DNA of 14,175 nt from Pseudomonadota bacterium (GCA_023412175.1 JAEYOB010000301.1:1-14175); one strand, 5' to 3'. Shown: positions 1 to 7,642, numbered from the stretch's first letter. The notes: generated by a model from the letters alone, not told the origin. Made by a program: numbers and translations.

Positions 1-63
1 CCCGGCCTCCTGCTCCTTCAGGATGCCGATGATCTGCTCCTCGCTGAACCGGCTGCGTCTCAT
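1..63 (-). CDS. IS3-family transposase OrfA, N-terminal 21 residues (partial)
   Basis: The reading frame begins MRRSRFSEEQIIGILKEQEA, the characteristic start of IS3-family OrfA proteins, which carry an N-terminal helix-turn-helix that binds the inverted repeats. An AGGAG ribosome-binding site lies 8 nt upstream of the ATG. The gene runs off the left edge of the window. What is seen is the start, the ribosome-binding site and the adjacent inverted-repeat end; the rest of the protein and orfB are inferred. Confidence 0.8.
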   Translation of the reverse strand, partial: MRRSRFSEEQIIGILKEQEAG

Positions 64-127
64 CCGTCCGTCTCCTCTCGATGACGGACTCTACCCAGTG
101 CTGGAGGAATTTTCCGGTCTCAGGTCA
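1..127 (-). mobile_element. IS3-family insertion sequence, one end only (partial)
   Basis: The terminal sequence, read on the minus strand from 127, starts TGACCTGAGACCGG. It is followed about 60 bp later by an orfA start with a good ribosome-binding site. The same TGACCTG terminal heptamer is found on the IS3-family element at 7295-8567, so both elements share an end type but differ beyond it. The rest of the element lies off the left edge, so intactness cannot be judged. The right boundary at 127 is set from the inverted-repeat match only; no target duplication can be tested. Confidence 0.75.
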
Positions 128-339
128 GTCCGGCAGACCGAGCGGGATGGGGGCAAGCGGGCCGGAGTGAGCACGGCCGCCGAAAAGGGCCGGGTTCTAC
201 CCGATCGCCGCCCCGCCGCAAACGCTGCAACAGAACCGCGTCAACAGCCAACGCGGCTGGACAGCACGATAAGGCTGATGGTGGAGCGCGTCTTCCGGTC
301 GACACAAAGCCGCAACGTTTCCCGTCGATCGCTCCTTGA
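128..339. other. Gap between the IS end and the histidine kinase stop
   Basis: I see no supportable gene in these 212 bases. The only structure noticed is a weak inverted repeat, CCGCGT at 236-241 against ACGCGG at 251-256. It lies about 85 bp past the kinase stop with no T-tract, so I do not call it a terminator. Confidence 0.5.
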
Positions 340-2223
340 TCAGGCGCCGCCCCGTTCCGGCAGCGGCGGCGTGCGTGGAAGCTGCAGATCGAAGCGAACT
401 CCGGCGTTCGGCGTGCTGGTTGCCGTGATGTTGCCGCCCAAGCGCCGCACGGCCAGGTTGTGCGCGATATGCAGGCCCAGCCCTGTACAGCCCTGGGCAC
501 GCCGGGTCGTGAAGAACGGGTCGAAGATGCTGGGGAGATGCTCGGCCGCGATGCCTTGCCCATCGTCGCTGTAGACGATGTGAAGGGTCCCGGCCGTGGG
601 CTCGGTCACCGTGATGGCGATCCGGCCGGCCTGACCGGGCTTGAAACCGTGGGTCAGCGAGTTGGTGATGAGGTTGGTCAGGATCTGCGCCAAGGCACCG
701 GGGTAGCCGTCGACCTCGAGCCCCGAGGGACAGGCGGTCGTGAGCGTGTGTCCCGCCTTCTGCCACAACGGGCTCAGGCTCCGCACGATGTCGTCAAGGC
801 ACTCGTCGAGAGCGAAGCGGCGCCGTTCATCACTGGTCTGGTCGGCCGCCACCAGCTTGAAGCTGTGCACGAGGTCGGCGGCGCGGCGAAGATTGGCCAG
901 CAGCAGATCCGTGGCCTCCGTGGCGGCGGTGGTGTAGGCGTCGAACGCCGCGCGCCGCAACTGCCCGGTCCTGGCCAGCGTGCGCAACTGTTCCGTCTCA
1001 TCGGACAGGTAGGACGCCGCCGTCAGCGCCACCCCCAGGGGGCTGTTGATCTCATGGGCCATGCCGGCCACCAGCTGTCCGAGCGCGGCGAACTTCTCCG
1101 CCTCGATCAGCTGCTGCTGGGTTTCCTGGAGCCGGGTATGAGCCGCGCTCACGTCCTCAAGCGTTTGGCGCAAAGCCTGCGATTGGTCGGACAGGATCTG
1201 GTTGCCGGTCAGGAGCGCTTGATTGGCGCTGGACAGCTCGCGTGTGCGGGCCTCGACGGTGGCCTCCAGAGCCCCGATGGTGTGCGCGCGGTCGGACGCC
1301 ATGGCCCCGAGGATCAGGGTGGTGGCGGAGATCCCCAGCATCAGGCTCTGCAACTCGGGCAGAGCGATGGAAGTCCCAAAGACCGTCGCCACCGCCACGT
1401 TGCCGACGTTGAGTGTCGAGGTTGCCAGGAGGGCCGCGGGCAAGCCGTTGGCCAGGGCGACCCAGATCGCAGGAATGAACAGCAGGTGCCAGAGCCGCGC
1501 GTCCAGGCCAAGCGCGTGCGGCAGGGCGTACACCGCGATCAGGGCGATGAGCAAGGTGGCGGTGTGCAGCAGCGCTTGGCGGACGCTCGGCAGCGGTGCA
1601 AGCCGCAGCCAGGGCAGCCGGCGGCGCGTCGCCTCCGGGAACAGCGCGGCACAGATGAGCAGGGCCGCCGGGGTCACGGTGAAGATGCCGACCAGGTCGC
1701 CGACCCAGATCAGGCTGGCGTGATGGAGGGCGTCGGCGGCCGGCGTCGCGCCGGTGGCGGTGAACGCGCCTCCCATCAGGGCGGCGCTGCCGAGGACGGT
1801 CAGCGGTGCGACCGCGCACAACCAGCAGATCGCCAGCGTCATGGACGGGTTGGGAAAGCGCGCCATGCACCGGCGATACCAGCCAATACCGCCGCCATAC
1901 CCCACGCCGACGGCCGTGGCCGCAGCAATCCAGGTCAGCGGGCGGTCGGGCAGCCAATACGGCACTCCGGCAATGAGGGAGGCCAGGATGACGACAGGCA
2001 CGGCGCGCGGCCCGACCAGCAGCAGGAGGGCGACGGTCAAACCGGCAGGCAAGAAGAAGACGCTGGCATAGGTGGTGACCCCGAACACCGCCGCCGCCTG
2101 GAAGAGGGCTTGCCACACCACCAGAAAGGCGAGACCGCCAGCGGCGCGCATCCCAAAAATGGACCATGGGCGCGACCACACGCCAAAGGCCCGCCGATCA
2201 TGTGGAGTGTGTTGGAGCCCCAT
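340..2223 (-). CDS. Membrane sensor histidine kinase, MASE1-like sensor domain
   Basis: A 627-aa inner-membrane two-component kinase. Residues about 25-310 form a multi-pass hydrophobic region resembling the MASE1 integral-membrane sensor (aromatic/proline pattern FFLPAGL near the N-terminus). A coiled coil spans about 315-385. The dimerisation and phosphoacceptor H-box follows, MAHEINSPLG, with the phospho-accepting histidine at 390. The HATPase domain shows an N-box (NLITNSLTHG), a G1 box (DDGQGI), an F box (FDPFFTT) and a G2 box (GLGLHIAHN), so it should be catalytically competent. No response regulator is adjacent, so it is an orphan kinase in this window and its signal is unknown. The ribosome-binding site before the chosen ATG is weak (GAAGGG, very close to the start). 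A start at M25 (2151) would keep the whole membrane domain and cannot be excluded. Confidence 0.9.
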   Translation of the reverse strand: MGLQHTPHDRRAFGVWSRPWSIFGMRAAGGLAFLVVWQALFQAAAVFGVTTYASVFFLPAGLTVALLLLVGPRAVPVVILASLIAGVPYWLPDRPLTWIAAATAVGVGYGGGIGWYRRCMARFPNPSMTLAICWLCAVAPLTVLGSAALMGGAFTATGATPAADALHHASLIWVGDLVGIFTVTPAALLICAALFPEATRRRLPWLRLAPLPSVRQALLHTATLLIALIAVYALPHALGLDARLWHLLFIPAIWVALANGLPAALLATSTLNVGNVAVATVFGTSIALPELQSLMLGISATTLILGAMASDRAHTIGALEATVEARTRELSSANQALLTGNQILSDQSQALRQTLEDVSAAHTRLQETQQQLIEAEKFAALGQLVAGMAHEINSPLGVALTAASYLSDETEQLRTLARTGQLRRAAFDAYTTAATEATDLLLANLRRAADLVHSFKLVAADQTSDERRRFALDECLDDIVRSLSPLWQKAGHTLTTACPSGLEVDGYPGALAQILTNLITNSLTHGFKPGQAGRIAITVTEPTAGTLHIVYSDDGQGIAAEHLPSIFDPFFTTRRAQGCTGLGLHIAHNLAVRRLGGNITATSTPNAGVRFDLQLPRTPPLPERGGA

Positions 2224-2481
2224 GCCCTTCGGTATGCCTGCTGTTTACGCGACGTGACACACCTAGCATGTCATGGATTCGGGTGCGGGAGCAGAATGTC
2301 CGCCGGCCCTTTCACCACACCAAGAGCGACCTTTTGCCGGCCAGCCGTTGGTGGGTCTGTGCGCCCCGGCGCCTGCCTTGCCAGGCAAAGCTGGGGGCCG
2401 CGACACCGGCGTCCCGTTGCAACACACCGCGCCAGCCCGATCGCAAGCCCGAGCCGTTCCGCTTCACTGTGAGGCCGGGCC

Positions 2482-2862
2482 ATGCGCATCCCGCCCCTTG
2501 CGCTTGCTGCCGTCTCCTGCCTGTCAGTCAACGCCGCCGAGGCGCGCGGCGCCCGCCATCACGGTCTCTGGCCGGGACGGTCCACGGTCCTGGTCGTGCC
2601 GCCTGGCACAGGGCGCTTCCCGCGTCCGACGATCCCGCCCATGCTGGCACAGCCGCGCTTGCGGCACTTCGAGCGCTTCTCTCGCCCCCATAGCCATCTC
2701 GTGCACCGCCTCAGGGCAGCAATCTGCCCAACGCCTGTGCCGCCACATCAACGCTGTGCGCCGGGATGTAAACGTGGCGCCAGGACTCGTCGGTGCCGGT
2801 CGCCTCCATCAGCAGGCCAGCCAACCCGCGGGCGGCGCGGTCGATTTGCAGAAGCACCTTGA
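2482..2862 (+). CDS. Possible small secreted hypothetical protein
   Basis: The frame opens with a Sec-type signal-peptide-like stretch (MRIPPLALAAVSCLSVNAAE, then an AR-rich segment). It has high GC3 over its first 75 codons and a GAGG-like ribosome-binding site shortly before the ATG. The remainder is arginine- and proline-rich with no recognisable domain. Its last about 150 nt overlap the 3' end of the Spo0M gene on the other strand, which weakens the call. No function is proposed. The alternative is that this is an open frame created by high GC content. Confidence 0.3.
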   Translation: MRIPPLALAAVSCLSVNAAEARGARHHGLWPGRSTVLVVPPGTGRFPRPTIPPMLAQPRLRHFERFSRPHSHLVHRLRAAICPTPVPPHQRCAPGCKRGARTRRCRSPPSAGQPTRGRRGRFAEAP

Positions 2863-3469
2863 CGTTGTGGCTGCTCTCACCCAGGAACACGACTTCGACC
2901 TCGTCGAGGTGGCGCTGGCCGCGGTGAATGGGGCGGAACTCGAATTCCTGCACGAAGCCGACACCGCCGCGCCAGCGCGGCCGATGTTCCACGTCCGCCT
3001 TGTACAGGCGGAAGCCGAGGCGCTCCATGGCCGTCAGCACGTTCGCCATGGCCGAGGTCGGCAGCACCTCGATCATGTCCTGGTCGCTCGGGTCCAAGGC
3101 GAAGGGAATATCCAGGCCACTGCGCAGCCAGATCGGGTAGCGGGAGCCAGGCACCATGACCGGCGTGTGGAACGGCACCTGGAACGCGAAGCGGACCTCA
3201 TGCTGGCCGTTCGGCGGAATCACGAACGGGCCTGCGAGTTCCTGACGGTGAACGACACGGGCCTCTTTCACCGTGCTGTCGTTGACCTCCCGCTCGACGT
3301 ACGTCGACACGTCCAGCAGGACGCGGTCGGCCTTCTGTTCGACCGAGCCGCCGCGGATGCGCAGCACGCCCGAGAGCGCGCCGCCGACGATAACCCGGTC
3401 CTCATCCAAAATGGCGTCGATGGTTGCCGAGCCAACGCCCACCGCAGCGAGCAATTTCTGTAGGGCCAT
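2711..3469 (-). CDS. Spo0M-family (SpoOM) protein
   Basis: A 252-aa protein matching the Spo0M family, which has an arrestin-like beta-sandwich fold and was first described as a sporulation-control protein in Bacillus. It starts MALQKLLAAVGVGSATIDAI. It then shows the family pattern of a long beta-rich N-terminal half (VIVGGALSGVLRIRGGSVEQ; ELAGPFVIPPNGQHEV) and a conserved LRSGLDIPFALDPSDQD segment. The C-terminal half has VEVVFLGESSHNVKVLLQID and an amphipathic tail. The start at 3469 is preceded by GGAG at 7 nt spacing and fits the family N-terminus; the frame stays open upstream to 3565, but that extension looks non-coding. The host is unlikely to make endospores, so the role here is unknown, perhaps stress or envelope related. 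Confidence 0.88.
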   Translation of the reverse strand: MALQKLLAAVGVGSATIDAILDEDRVIVGGALSGVLRIRGGSVEQKADRVLLDVSTYVEREVNDSTVKEARVVHRQELAGPFVIPPNGQHEVRFAFQVPFHTPVMVPGSRYPIWLRSGLDIPFALDPSDQDMIEVLPTSAMANVLTAMERLGFRLYKADVEHRPRWRGGVGFVQEFEFRPIHRGQRHLDEVEVVFLGESSHNVKVLLQIDRAARGLAGLLMEATGTDESWRHVYIPAHSVDVAAQALGRLLP

Positions 3470-3784
3470 TCCGCGTCTCCATGATGTCGTTGTATCCGAG
3501 CGTCGAGGCCGCCCTTCGGCTTGCTGGATGGTCGGTCGGCCTGCACCGCTCAACGCCTCGGGCACGGAGCCCGCCCGAGCGTGACCGCCTGCTCGGTAGC
3601 GCGTTCATCCTCCTCAATGTGCAGGATCCGCTCCCCGCGCCATCGGTTCACACCGGCAACACCCGCTCACTTTCACCTGCGGCAGCTTGACGCCGGCCAT
3701 AAGCTCATGCGCGCCGATCACCACGGTGCGCACCGGACCCCAAGGCCCGTGCGGGGCGGCTGATGCCGCTTCCTCCCGCCAGCC
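3470..3784. other. Gap upstream of the Spo0M gene, no supported gene
   Basis: These 315 bases should contain the promoter of the Spo0M gene on the minus strand. Short frames on both strands have no recognisable motif or convincing ribosome-binding site. One minus-strand stretch around 3640-3760 reads as a protein-like segment (VVIGAHELMAGVKLPQV) but is short and has no clear start. I see no transposon ends, RNA gene or convincing terminator. Confidence 0.4.
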
Positions 3785-4153
3785 TCAGCGTGCGAGAAGC
3801 GCCTCCTTGATGAGGACGGGCACGCTGTCGGTCGTGTCACGCTTATCGAGCCCCTTGGCGATGGTGTCGATCTCGGCGGCCGGCATCACGCGGCGGGCCT
3901 GCCGGGCGGCGTTCGCCAGACCGCGCTGCGCCAAGCGGACCTGGTCGCCGAGTTCGGTCAGCCGCTGATACGCTCGGCGGCGCGCGGCCGTGTCGATGCT
4001 GCTGGTGGCCTGTGTGGCGTGCTCGGTGGCGCTCGCCAGTTCCTTGCAAAATGTGAGATACGCGGCAATCGCCTCGGTGAGCGTGCGGCGCGCCGTGATC
4101 CTCGGGTCGATGGGGGCTGGGCTCGAGAGGGACACGATCGGCGGCTCCATCAT
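3785..4153 (-). CDS. Hypothetical protein, helix-rich
   Basis: A 122-aa frame with balanced composition. The segment from about residue 20 to 105 (alanine-, leucine-, arginine- and glutamate-rich) looks like two or three long amphipathic helices. There is no signal peptide, membrane segment or catalytic motif that I recognise. The start has two adjacent ATG codons (residues 1 and 2) and only a weak ribosome-binding site, so the exact start is uncertain. It lies 137 bp downstream of the DUF882 gene on the same strand and could be co-transcribed with it. A frame in the opposite sense is less protein-like. Confidence 0.55.
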   Translation of the reverse strand: MMEPPIVSLSSPAPIDPRITARRTLTEAIAAYLTFCKELASATEHATQATSSIDTAARRRAYQRLTELGDQVRLAQRGLANAARQARRVMPAAEIDTIAKGLDKRDTTDSVPVLIKEALLAR

Positions 4154-4290
4154 CGTACAGGTTGGCCGCGGTAGGTGGGCCGCGCGCCGTGTCCTGTCCA
4201 GGGACCTTGTCCCGATGGGCAGGGTTACGCAGCCGCCGAACCGCGACTCCCAGGACGCGCGATGAAATCAAGACGCGGGCATCGCCCCCG

Positions 4291-4875
4291 TTACCGTCCG
4301 ATCCACTGCCGTGCCGCACCGGTGTCGAGGTGCACGAAGCCGCTCACGGGATAATAGCCAATGCCCCCTTCTCCCAGGTCCAGCGCGATCCGGTGCAGCG
4401 TGTGAACGTCGCAACCGGGAAAACGGATGTCCACAGCGCGGCCTTGCAGGTGGAGACTCTGTGGCGACACGCCCACGCCGGCCTTGGCCAAGCGGTGGTT
4501 GGTCGCCGGCGAGCGGTAGGCGGACAGCACGTCAAACGGCCGGTCGCTGTCCAGACGGCGCTGCATGCGGAACAGCCGGTGCAGAAGGGTCTCGTCCATG
4601 GGCCGGCATTGGTTGGTGGCGTGGTCGCGCAGCATCCAGGTGATGCGGGCCAACGCATCGGGCAGCGTGCGTCCGTCCACGCAGTAGACGTCGTCAAAGA
4701 CCTCACCGGTCGCGGTGTTGTGCAGGCGCAGACACCACTCGCGCGGCGGGCGCCAACGCGCCGCCTCGGCAAGGCGGGGGATCGAGATTAGGGGAGCTGC
4801 GAAGGGAAAGCAGAGAAGGTGGCGGCGAGACAGCTTGGTGCGTGCGTCATCAGCGTTGAAGGTCCCTGCCGTCAT
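4291..4875 (-). CDS. DUF882 / M15-like murein endopeptidase, Tat-exported
   Basis: A 194-aa periplasmic protein of the DUF882 (peptidase M15_2, MepK/YcbK-like) family, which in E. coli cleaves peptidoglycan cross-links. The N-terminus carries a twin-arginine motif (LSRRHLL, RR at 17-18) and a hydrophobic segment ending near LAEA. The catalytic region shows SAYRSPATNHRLA, then SLHLQGRAVDIRF with likely zinc ligands H142 and D149, and GFVHLDTG with H182, followed by a short tail ending at residue 194, so the zinc site looks complete. I chose the ATG at 4875, preceded by a purine-rich stretch. A GTG seven codons further upstream (4896) is possible but lacks a ribosome-binding site. It is divergent from the oxidoreductase at 5211. 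Confidence 0.87.
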   Translation of the reverse strand: MTAGTFNADDARTKLSRRHLLCFPFAAPLISIPRLAEAARWRPPREWCLRLHNTATGEVFDDVYCVDGRTLPDALARITWMLRDHATNQCRPMDETLLHRLFRMQRRLDSDRPFDVLSAYRSPATNHRLAKAGVGVSPQSLHLQGRAVDIRFPGCDVHTLHRIALDLGEGGIGYYPVSGFVHLDTGAARQWIGR

Positions 4876-5210
4876 GGCCTCTGGTTCCCTGTTCACATGA
4901 CAATCGCCGGCGCGACCGTTTCAGCGGCCAATAACTGTGTTTGGCGGGAATCGTTTCCGTCCGCACGGTGTTCGTTCTCCGCTGATGGCGGGCCTCCCGT
5001 TCCAACGGCACCGCGCCCACTTTGCTTGGCCCCATGCGGGCGAACGCCGCCACGCACGGAGGGCCGCCGCGCGATCCGCGTGCCATGGGCCGAGAGACGG
5101 CGTCGGATGGTGGTTCCACCGGCGCCCCCGGCGCGGTAGCATCGATGCGCCATACCGCGGCTCGGTGAGGCAGCGGGCGTTGTAACCCCCCAGGCGAGGG
5201 AGGAACGGCC
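4876..5210. promoter_or_regulatory. Divergent intergenic region between DUF882 and oxidoreductase genes
   Basis: These 335 bases separate two divergently transcribed genes and should hold promoters for both. I could not identify a convincing -35/-10 pair or a clear operator palindrome. The only decisive element is GGGAGG at 5198-5203, the ribosome-binding site of the oxidoreductase. No small gene is supported here. Confidence 0.4.
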
Positions 5211-6191
5211 ATGCGCGCAGCGTGGTACACCAAGAACGGCGACGCCCGAGACGTGTTGGTGGTTGGCGAGTTGCCGACACCGGAGCCAGGACCGGGCGAG
5301 GTCCGCGTGCGGCTGCACGCGTCGGGCGTCAATCCTTCCGACGTGAAGAGCCGGCGGGGCCGGCCGCTCGTTGGCGAGCGCGTGGTCCCGCACAGCGACG
5401 GCGCCGGGATCATCGACGCGGTTGGCCCTGGCGTGCCCCAGGACCGCGTTGGTGAACGCGTGTGGGTGTGGAACGGGCAGTGGCAGCGCCCCTTTGGCAC
5501 AGCGGCCGAATACATCGCCCTGCCCTCCGCTCAGGTCGTGCGCCTGCCCGACACCGTCGATTTCGCGGCCGGCGCCTGCCTTGGGATCCCGGCGCTGACG
5601 GCGTTCCAGGCGGTGCGGCTGCTGGCACCGGCTCCCGGGCAGACGGTGCTGGTGATCGGTGCGTCTTCGGCGGTTGGGCACTACGTGACACAGATGGCCG
5701 TGCAGCGCGGCGCCACGGTGATCGGCACGGTGGGCTCGGCCGAGAAGGCGGCGCACGCGCGGGCGGCCGGCGCCAGCGCCACCATCGACTACAAGACCGA
5801 GGACGTCGCGGCGCGCGTGAAGGGACTGACCGGCGGCCGGGGCGCCGACGGGGTCATCGACATGGATTTCTCCAGCACGGTGCGGCTGGCGGCGGCCGGC
5901 GCCCTGGTGCCGCATGGAACCCTGGTGAGCTATGGGTCGAACGCCATGGGCGATGTGCCGGTGCCCTTCCGCGACCTGCTGTTCCGCAGCGTGACGCTGC
6001 GGTTCTTCGTGGTGTACGAGCTGCTGCCGGAGGACCGACGGGCGGCGCTGGACGGTGTGACCGCGATGCTGGAGTCCGGCCGGCTGACGCACACGGTGGG
6101 CGCGCGCTTCCCGTTGGACGGCATCGCCGCCGCCCACGAGGCGGTCGAGCGGGGCACGGTGCTGGGCAACGTCGTCCTTGAGCCCCTTTAA
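5211..6191 (+). CDS. NADPH:quinone oxidoreductase-like MDR protein (zinc-free)
   Basis: A 326-aa medium-chain dehydrogenase/reductase of the quinone oxidoreductase type. The N-terminal GroES-like domain has the pattern LHASGVNPSDVKSRRG and PHSDGAGIIDAVG. It lacks the cysteine/histidine zinc ligands of alcohol dehydrogenases, which fits the zinc-free QOR class. The Rossmann domain starts near 146 with VLVIGASSAVG (dinucleotide-binding loop, usually GAxGxVG). It continues through GATVIGTVGSAEKAAHARAAGA and a QOR-like GGRGADGVIDMD segment. Such enzymes reduce quinones or other alpha,beta-unsaturated carbonyls with NADPH in the cytosol. A strong GGGAGG lies 7 nt before the ATG. The physiological substrate cannot be read from the sequence. 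Confidence 0.92.
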   Translation: MRAAWYTKNGDARDVLVVGELPTPEPGPGEVRVRLHASGVNPSDVKSRRGRPLVGERVVPHSDGAGIIDAVGPGVPQDRVGERVWVWNGQWQRPFGTAAEYIALPSAQVVRLPDTVDFAAGACLGIPALTAFQAVRLLAPAPGQTVLVIGASSAVGHYVTQMAVQRGATVIGTVGSAEKAAHARAAGASATIDYKTEDVAARVKGLTGGRGADGVIDMDFSSTVRLAAAGALVPHGTLVSYGSNAMGDVPVPFRDLLFRSVTLRFFVVYELLPEDRRAALDGVTAMLESGRLTHTVGARFPLDGIAAAHEAVERGTVLGNVVLEPL

Positions 6192-6205
6192 GACGACGCT
6201 TTCAT

Positions 6206-6229
6206 TGTGGAAAACCGGAGTTATCCACA
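6206..6229. promoter_or_regulatory. Pair of DnaA-box-like 9-mers in inverted orientation
   Basis: TTATCCACA at 6221-6229 (+) matches the DnaA-box consensus TTATNCACA exactly. TTTTCCACA, the reverse complement of 6206-6214, is a common variant. They are inverted with 6 bp between them and together form a 6-bp-arm inverted repeat (TGTGGA/TCCACA). They lie in a convergent gap with no replication genes, so they might only be DnaA titration or regulatory sites, or a chance occurrence. Confidence 0.35.
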
Positions 6230-6250
6230 GCCTCGCCTCCCCAACCGACC

Positions 6251-6270
6251 AGGGCGCCTCCGGGCGCCCT
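6251..6270. terminator. Stem-loop between convergent genes, likely bidirectional terminator
   Basis: AGGGCGCC at 6251-6258 pairs with GGCGCCCT at 6263-6270 around a TCCG loop, an 8-bp uninterrupted stem. It lies 60 bp after the oxidoreductase stop and 42 bp after the DUF1275 stop on the other strand, where a shared terminator is expected. There is no clear T-tract on either side, so it may be a weak or Rho-assisted stop. Confidence 0.5.
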
Positions 6271-6311
6271 TCGCGGTCCTGGCCGATAGCGATCGAGATC
6301 AGGACGATGGG

Positions 6312-7100
6312 CTATCGGCTGCGCCGCCCATTCCCGTAGTAGCGCAGGAATAGCCTGGTGCGCGTCCGGGCGTCGTCCACAAGCGGGACGATCGCCAGCA
6401 GGATCAGGAAGATGGCCAGCGGGATGGTCGTCACGTACCCGGCGTACTTGAAGCCCACGGCGCCCAGCGCTCCGCCGACGACGAACGAGGCCAGCAACGA
6501 CATCAACAGGAGGAGGCGGCGCCAGTTGGGCCTTACGGGCTTGTAGCGCCCGGACTCTTCCTGCGAGTTCACGTAGACGAGCTTGCCAAGCTCGATCCCG
6601 ATGTCGGTCACGATCCCGGTCATGTGGGTCGTGCGGATTTCGGAGTTGGAGATCTTGGTGATGATGGCGTTCTGCAGGCCCATGATGAAGCAGAGAAGCA
6701 AAACGGTGAGCGGCACAAAGATCGCGTGATGCTGCTCGAGAACGTTGCCGATCATTCCGAAGCACAGGAGCAGCAGCGCCTCCCAGAACAGGGGGTAGGC
6801 ATATTCGCTGCGCATCCGGTGATGGCGGCCCCAGTTGATCAGGATCGCGGAGTACGCGGCCCCCGCGGTGAACGCCGCAAGGGAGGCGAAGCCGGTGGCG
6901 ACGGCCACCATGTTGTCCAGGACGAGATTATCGGCCATCGCTGACACGATGCCGGTCATGTGTGACGTGTACTGAAGGACGGCGAGAAAACCGCCTGCGT
7001 TGATGGCGCCGGCGACGAAGGCAAGCGATATCCCGAGATGGATGTTGGCTTTTCTCGTCCGCTTGCTCTCCGTCATCATCCGGAGATAGGAGAACGGCAT
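6312..7100 (-). CDS. DUF1275 (YoaK-like) integral membrane protein
   Basis: A 262-aa polytopic inner-membrane protein of the DUF1275/YoaK family, function unknown. The family hallmark near the N-terminus is present (LGISLAFVAGAINAGGFLAV, then QYTSHMTGIVS). A second, internal copy of the threonine-histidine-methionine motif occurs in EIRTTHMTGIVTDIGIELGK, consistent with the internal repeat seen in this family. About six hydrophobic segments are visible, and the tail is basic (RYYGNGRRSR). The frame is open to 7244, but family members begin like MPFSYLRMMTESKRTRKAN, so I chose the ATG at 7100 even though no clear ribosome-binding site precedes it. It converges with the oxidoreductase gene. Confidence 0.88.
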   Translation of the reverse strand: MPFSYLRMMTESKRTRKANIHLGISLAFVAGAINAGGFLAVLQYTSHMTGIVSAMADNLVLDNMVAVATGFASLAAFTAGAAYSAILINWGRHHRMRSEYAYPLFWEALLLLCFGMIGNVLEQHHAIFVPLTVLLLCFIMGLQNAIITKISNSEIRTTHMTGIVTDIGIELGKLVYVNSQEESGRYKPVRPNWRRLLLLMSLLASFVVGGALGAVGFKYAGYVTTIPLAIFLILLAIVPLVDDARTRTRLFLRYYGNGRRSR

Positions 7101-7211
7101 GCTGCACCGGGGCAAAGGAAGAGCTTGTGTCGCAGCATAAGGCATGGCCGTCACCGGAAACAGCCCGGCGAGCGATGTTCCCCTCCCGGCTCGGCAAACC
7201 TCACGAGCCTC

Positions 7212-7237
7212 AGCCCGCCGGAAGAGCCCGGCGGGTT
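7212..7237 (+). terminator. Strong stem-loop with no gene to terminate
   Basis: AGCCCGCCGG at 7212-7221 pairs with CCGGCGGGTT at 7228-7237 (one G-T wobble), with a six-base loop, followed by a pyrimidine stretch CTCTC. It resembles a terminator of a plus-strand gene, but the gene to its left is on the other strand. It may be a leftover from a gene lost during the adjacent IS rearrangements. Confidence 0.4.
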
Positions 7238-7360
7238 CTCTCATGCCTTCTCAACGCCCAACGATGGGCCGAAGAGGAAGGGTCGGCCGGATGGTGACCT
7301 GCCCCCCTGAACCCGCACCGGCCCTTATTTGAGGGTTGGGCAAGTCAGGAGGAGAAAGGA

Positions 7361-7642
7361 ATGGCCCGTCGGAAACGGCACACGCCTGAACAGATCATCA
7401 GCCTGTTGCGCGCCATCGAGGTTGCGGTGGCGCAGGGGCGCACGGTCGCTGAGACCTGCCGCGAGCACGCCATCTCGGAGCAGACCTACTACCGCTGGCG
7501 CGCGGAGTTCGGCGGGCTGAAGCTGGATCAAGCGAAGCGGCTCAAGGAGTTGGAACGTGAGAACCAGCGCCTGCGTAAGGCGGTGGCCGACCTCACGCTG
7601 GACAAGCTGATCCTGCAGGAGGCGGCGCGGGGAAACGTCTGA
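7361..7642 (+). CDS. IS3-family transposase OrfA
   Basis: A 93-aa protein with the OrfA helix-turn-helix. It starts MARRKRHTPEQIISLLRAIE, then has ETCREHAISEQTYYRWRAEF as the recognition helix region, and ends in a leucine-zipper-like segment (LKELERENQRLRKAVADLTL). It binds the inverted repeats and is also the N-terminal half of the OrfAB fusion transposase. An AGGAG-type ribosome-binding site (AGGAGAAAGGA) precedes the ATG. It ends just after a -1 frameshift heptamer that leads into orfB. Confidence 0.93.
   Translation: MARRKRHTPEQIISLLRAIEVAVAQGRTVAETCREHAISEQTYYRWRAEFGGLKLDQAKRLKELERENQRLRKAVADLTLDKLILQEAARGNV
7630..7636 (+). other. Programmed -1 frameshift heptamer G_GGA_AAC
   Basis: Read in the orfA frame, the sequence is G GGA AAC, fitting the X_XXY_YYZ rule, and lies two codons before the orfA stop at 7640-7642. 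Slipping back one base continues directly into the orfB frame (GGG AAA CGT CTG AGC), giving a 392-aa OrfAB protein. IS3-family elements make their transposase in this way. Confidence 0.72.

Noticed and set aside
460..2472. Very long open frame on the plus strand (670 codons)
   Set aside because: It is antisense to the histidine kinase, whose motifs are all recognisable; the plus frame is Q/G/R-rich without any domain and results from high GC3 on the other strand.
2273..3463. 396-codon plus-strand frame over the Spo0M gene
   Set aside because: Antisense shadow of a well-recognised family protein; no motif or ribosome-binding site.
3402..3617. 71-aa minus-strand frame upstream of the Spo0M gene
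   Set aside because: Arginine/serine-rich and overlapping the Spo0M start; no domain, and its GGAGG sits too close to the ATG.
4893..6137. 414-codon minus-strand frame over the oxidoreductase
   Set aside because: Antisense shadow; histidine/arginine-rich and without domains, while the plus-strand gene has a strong start and conserved motifs.
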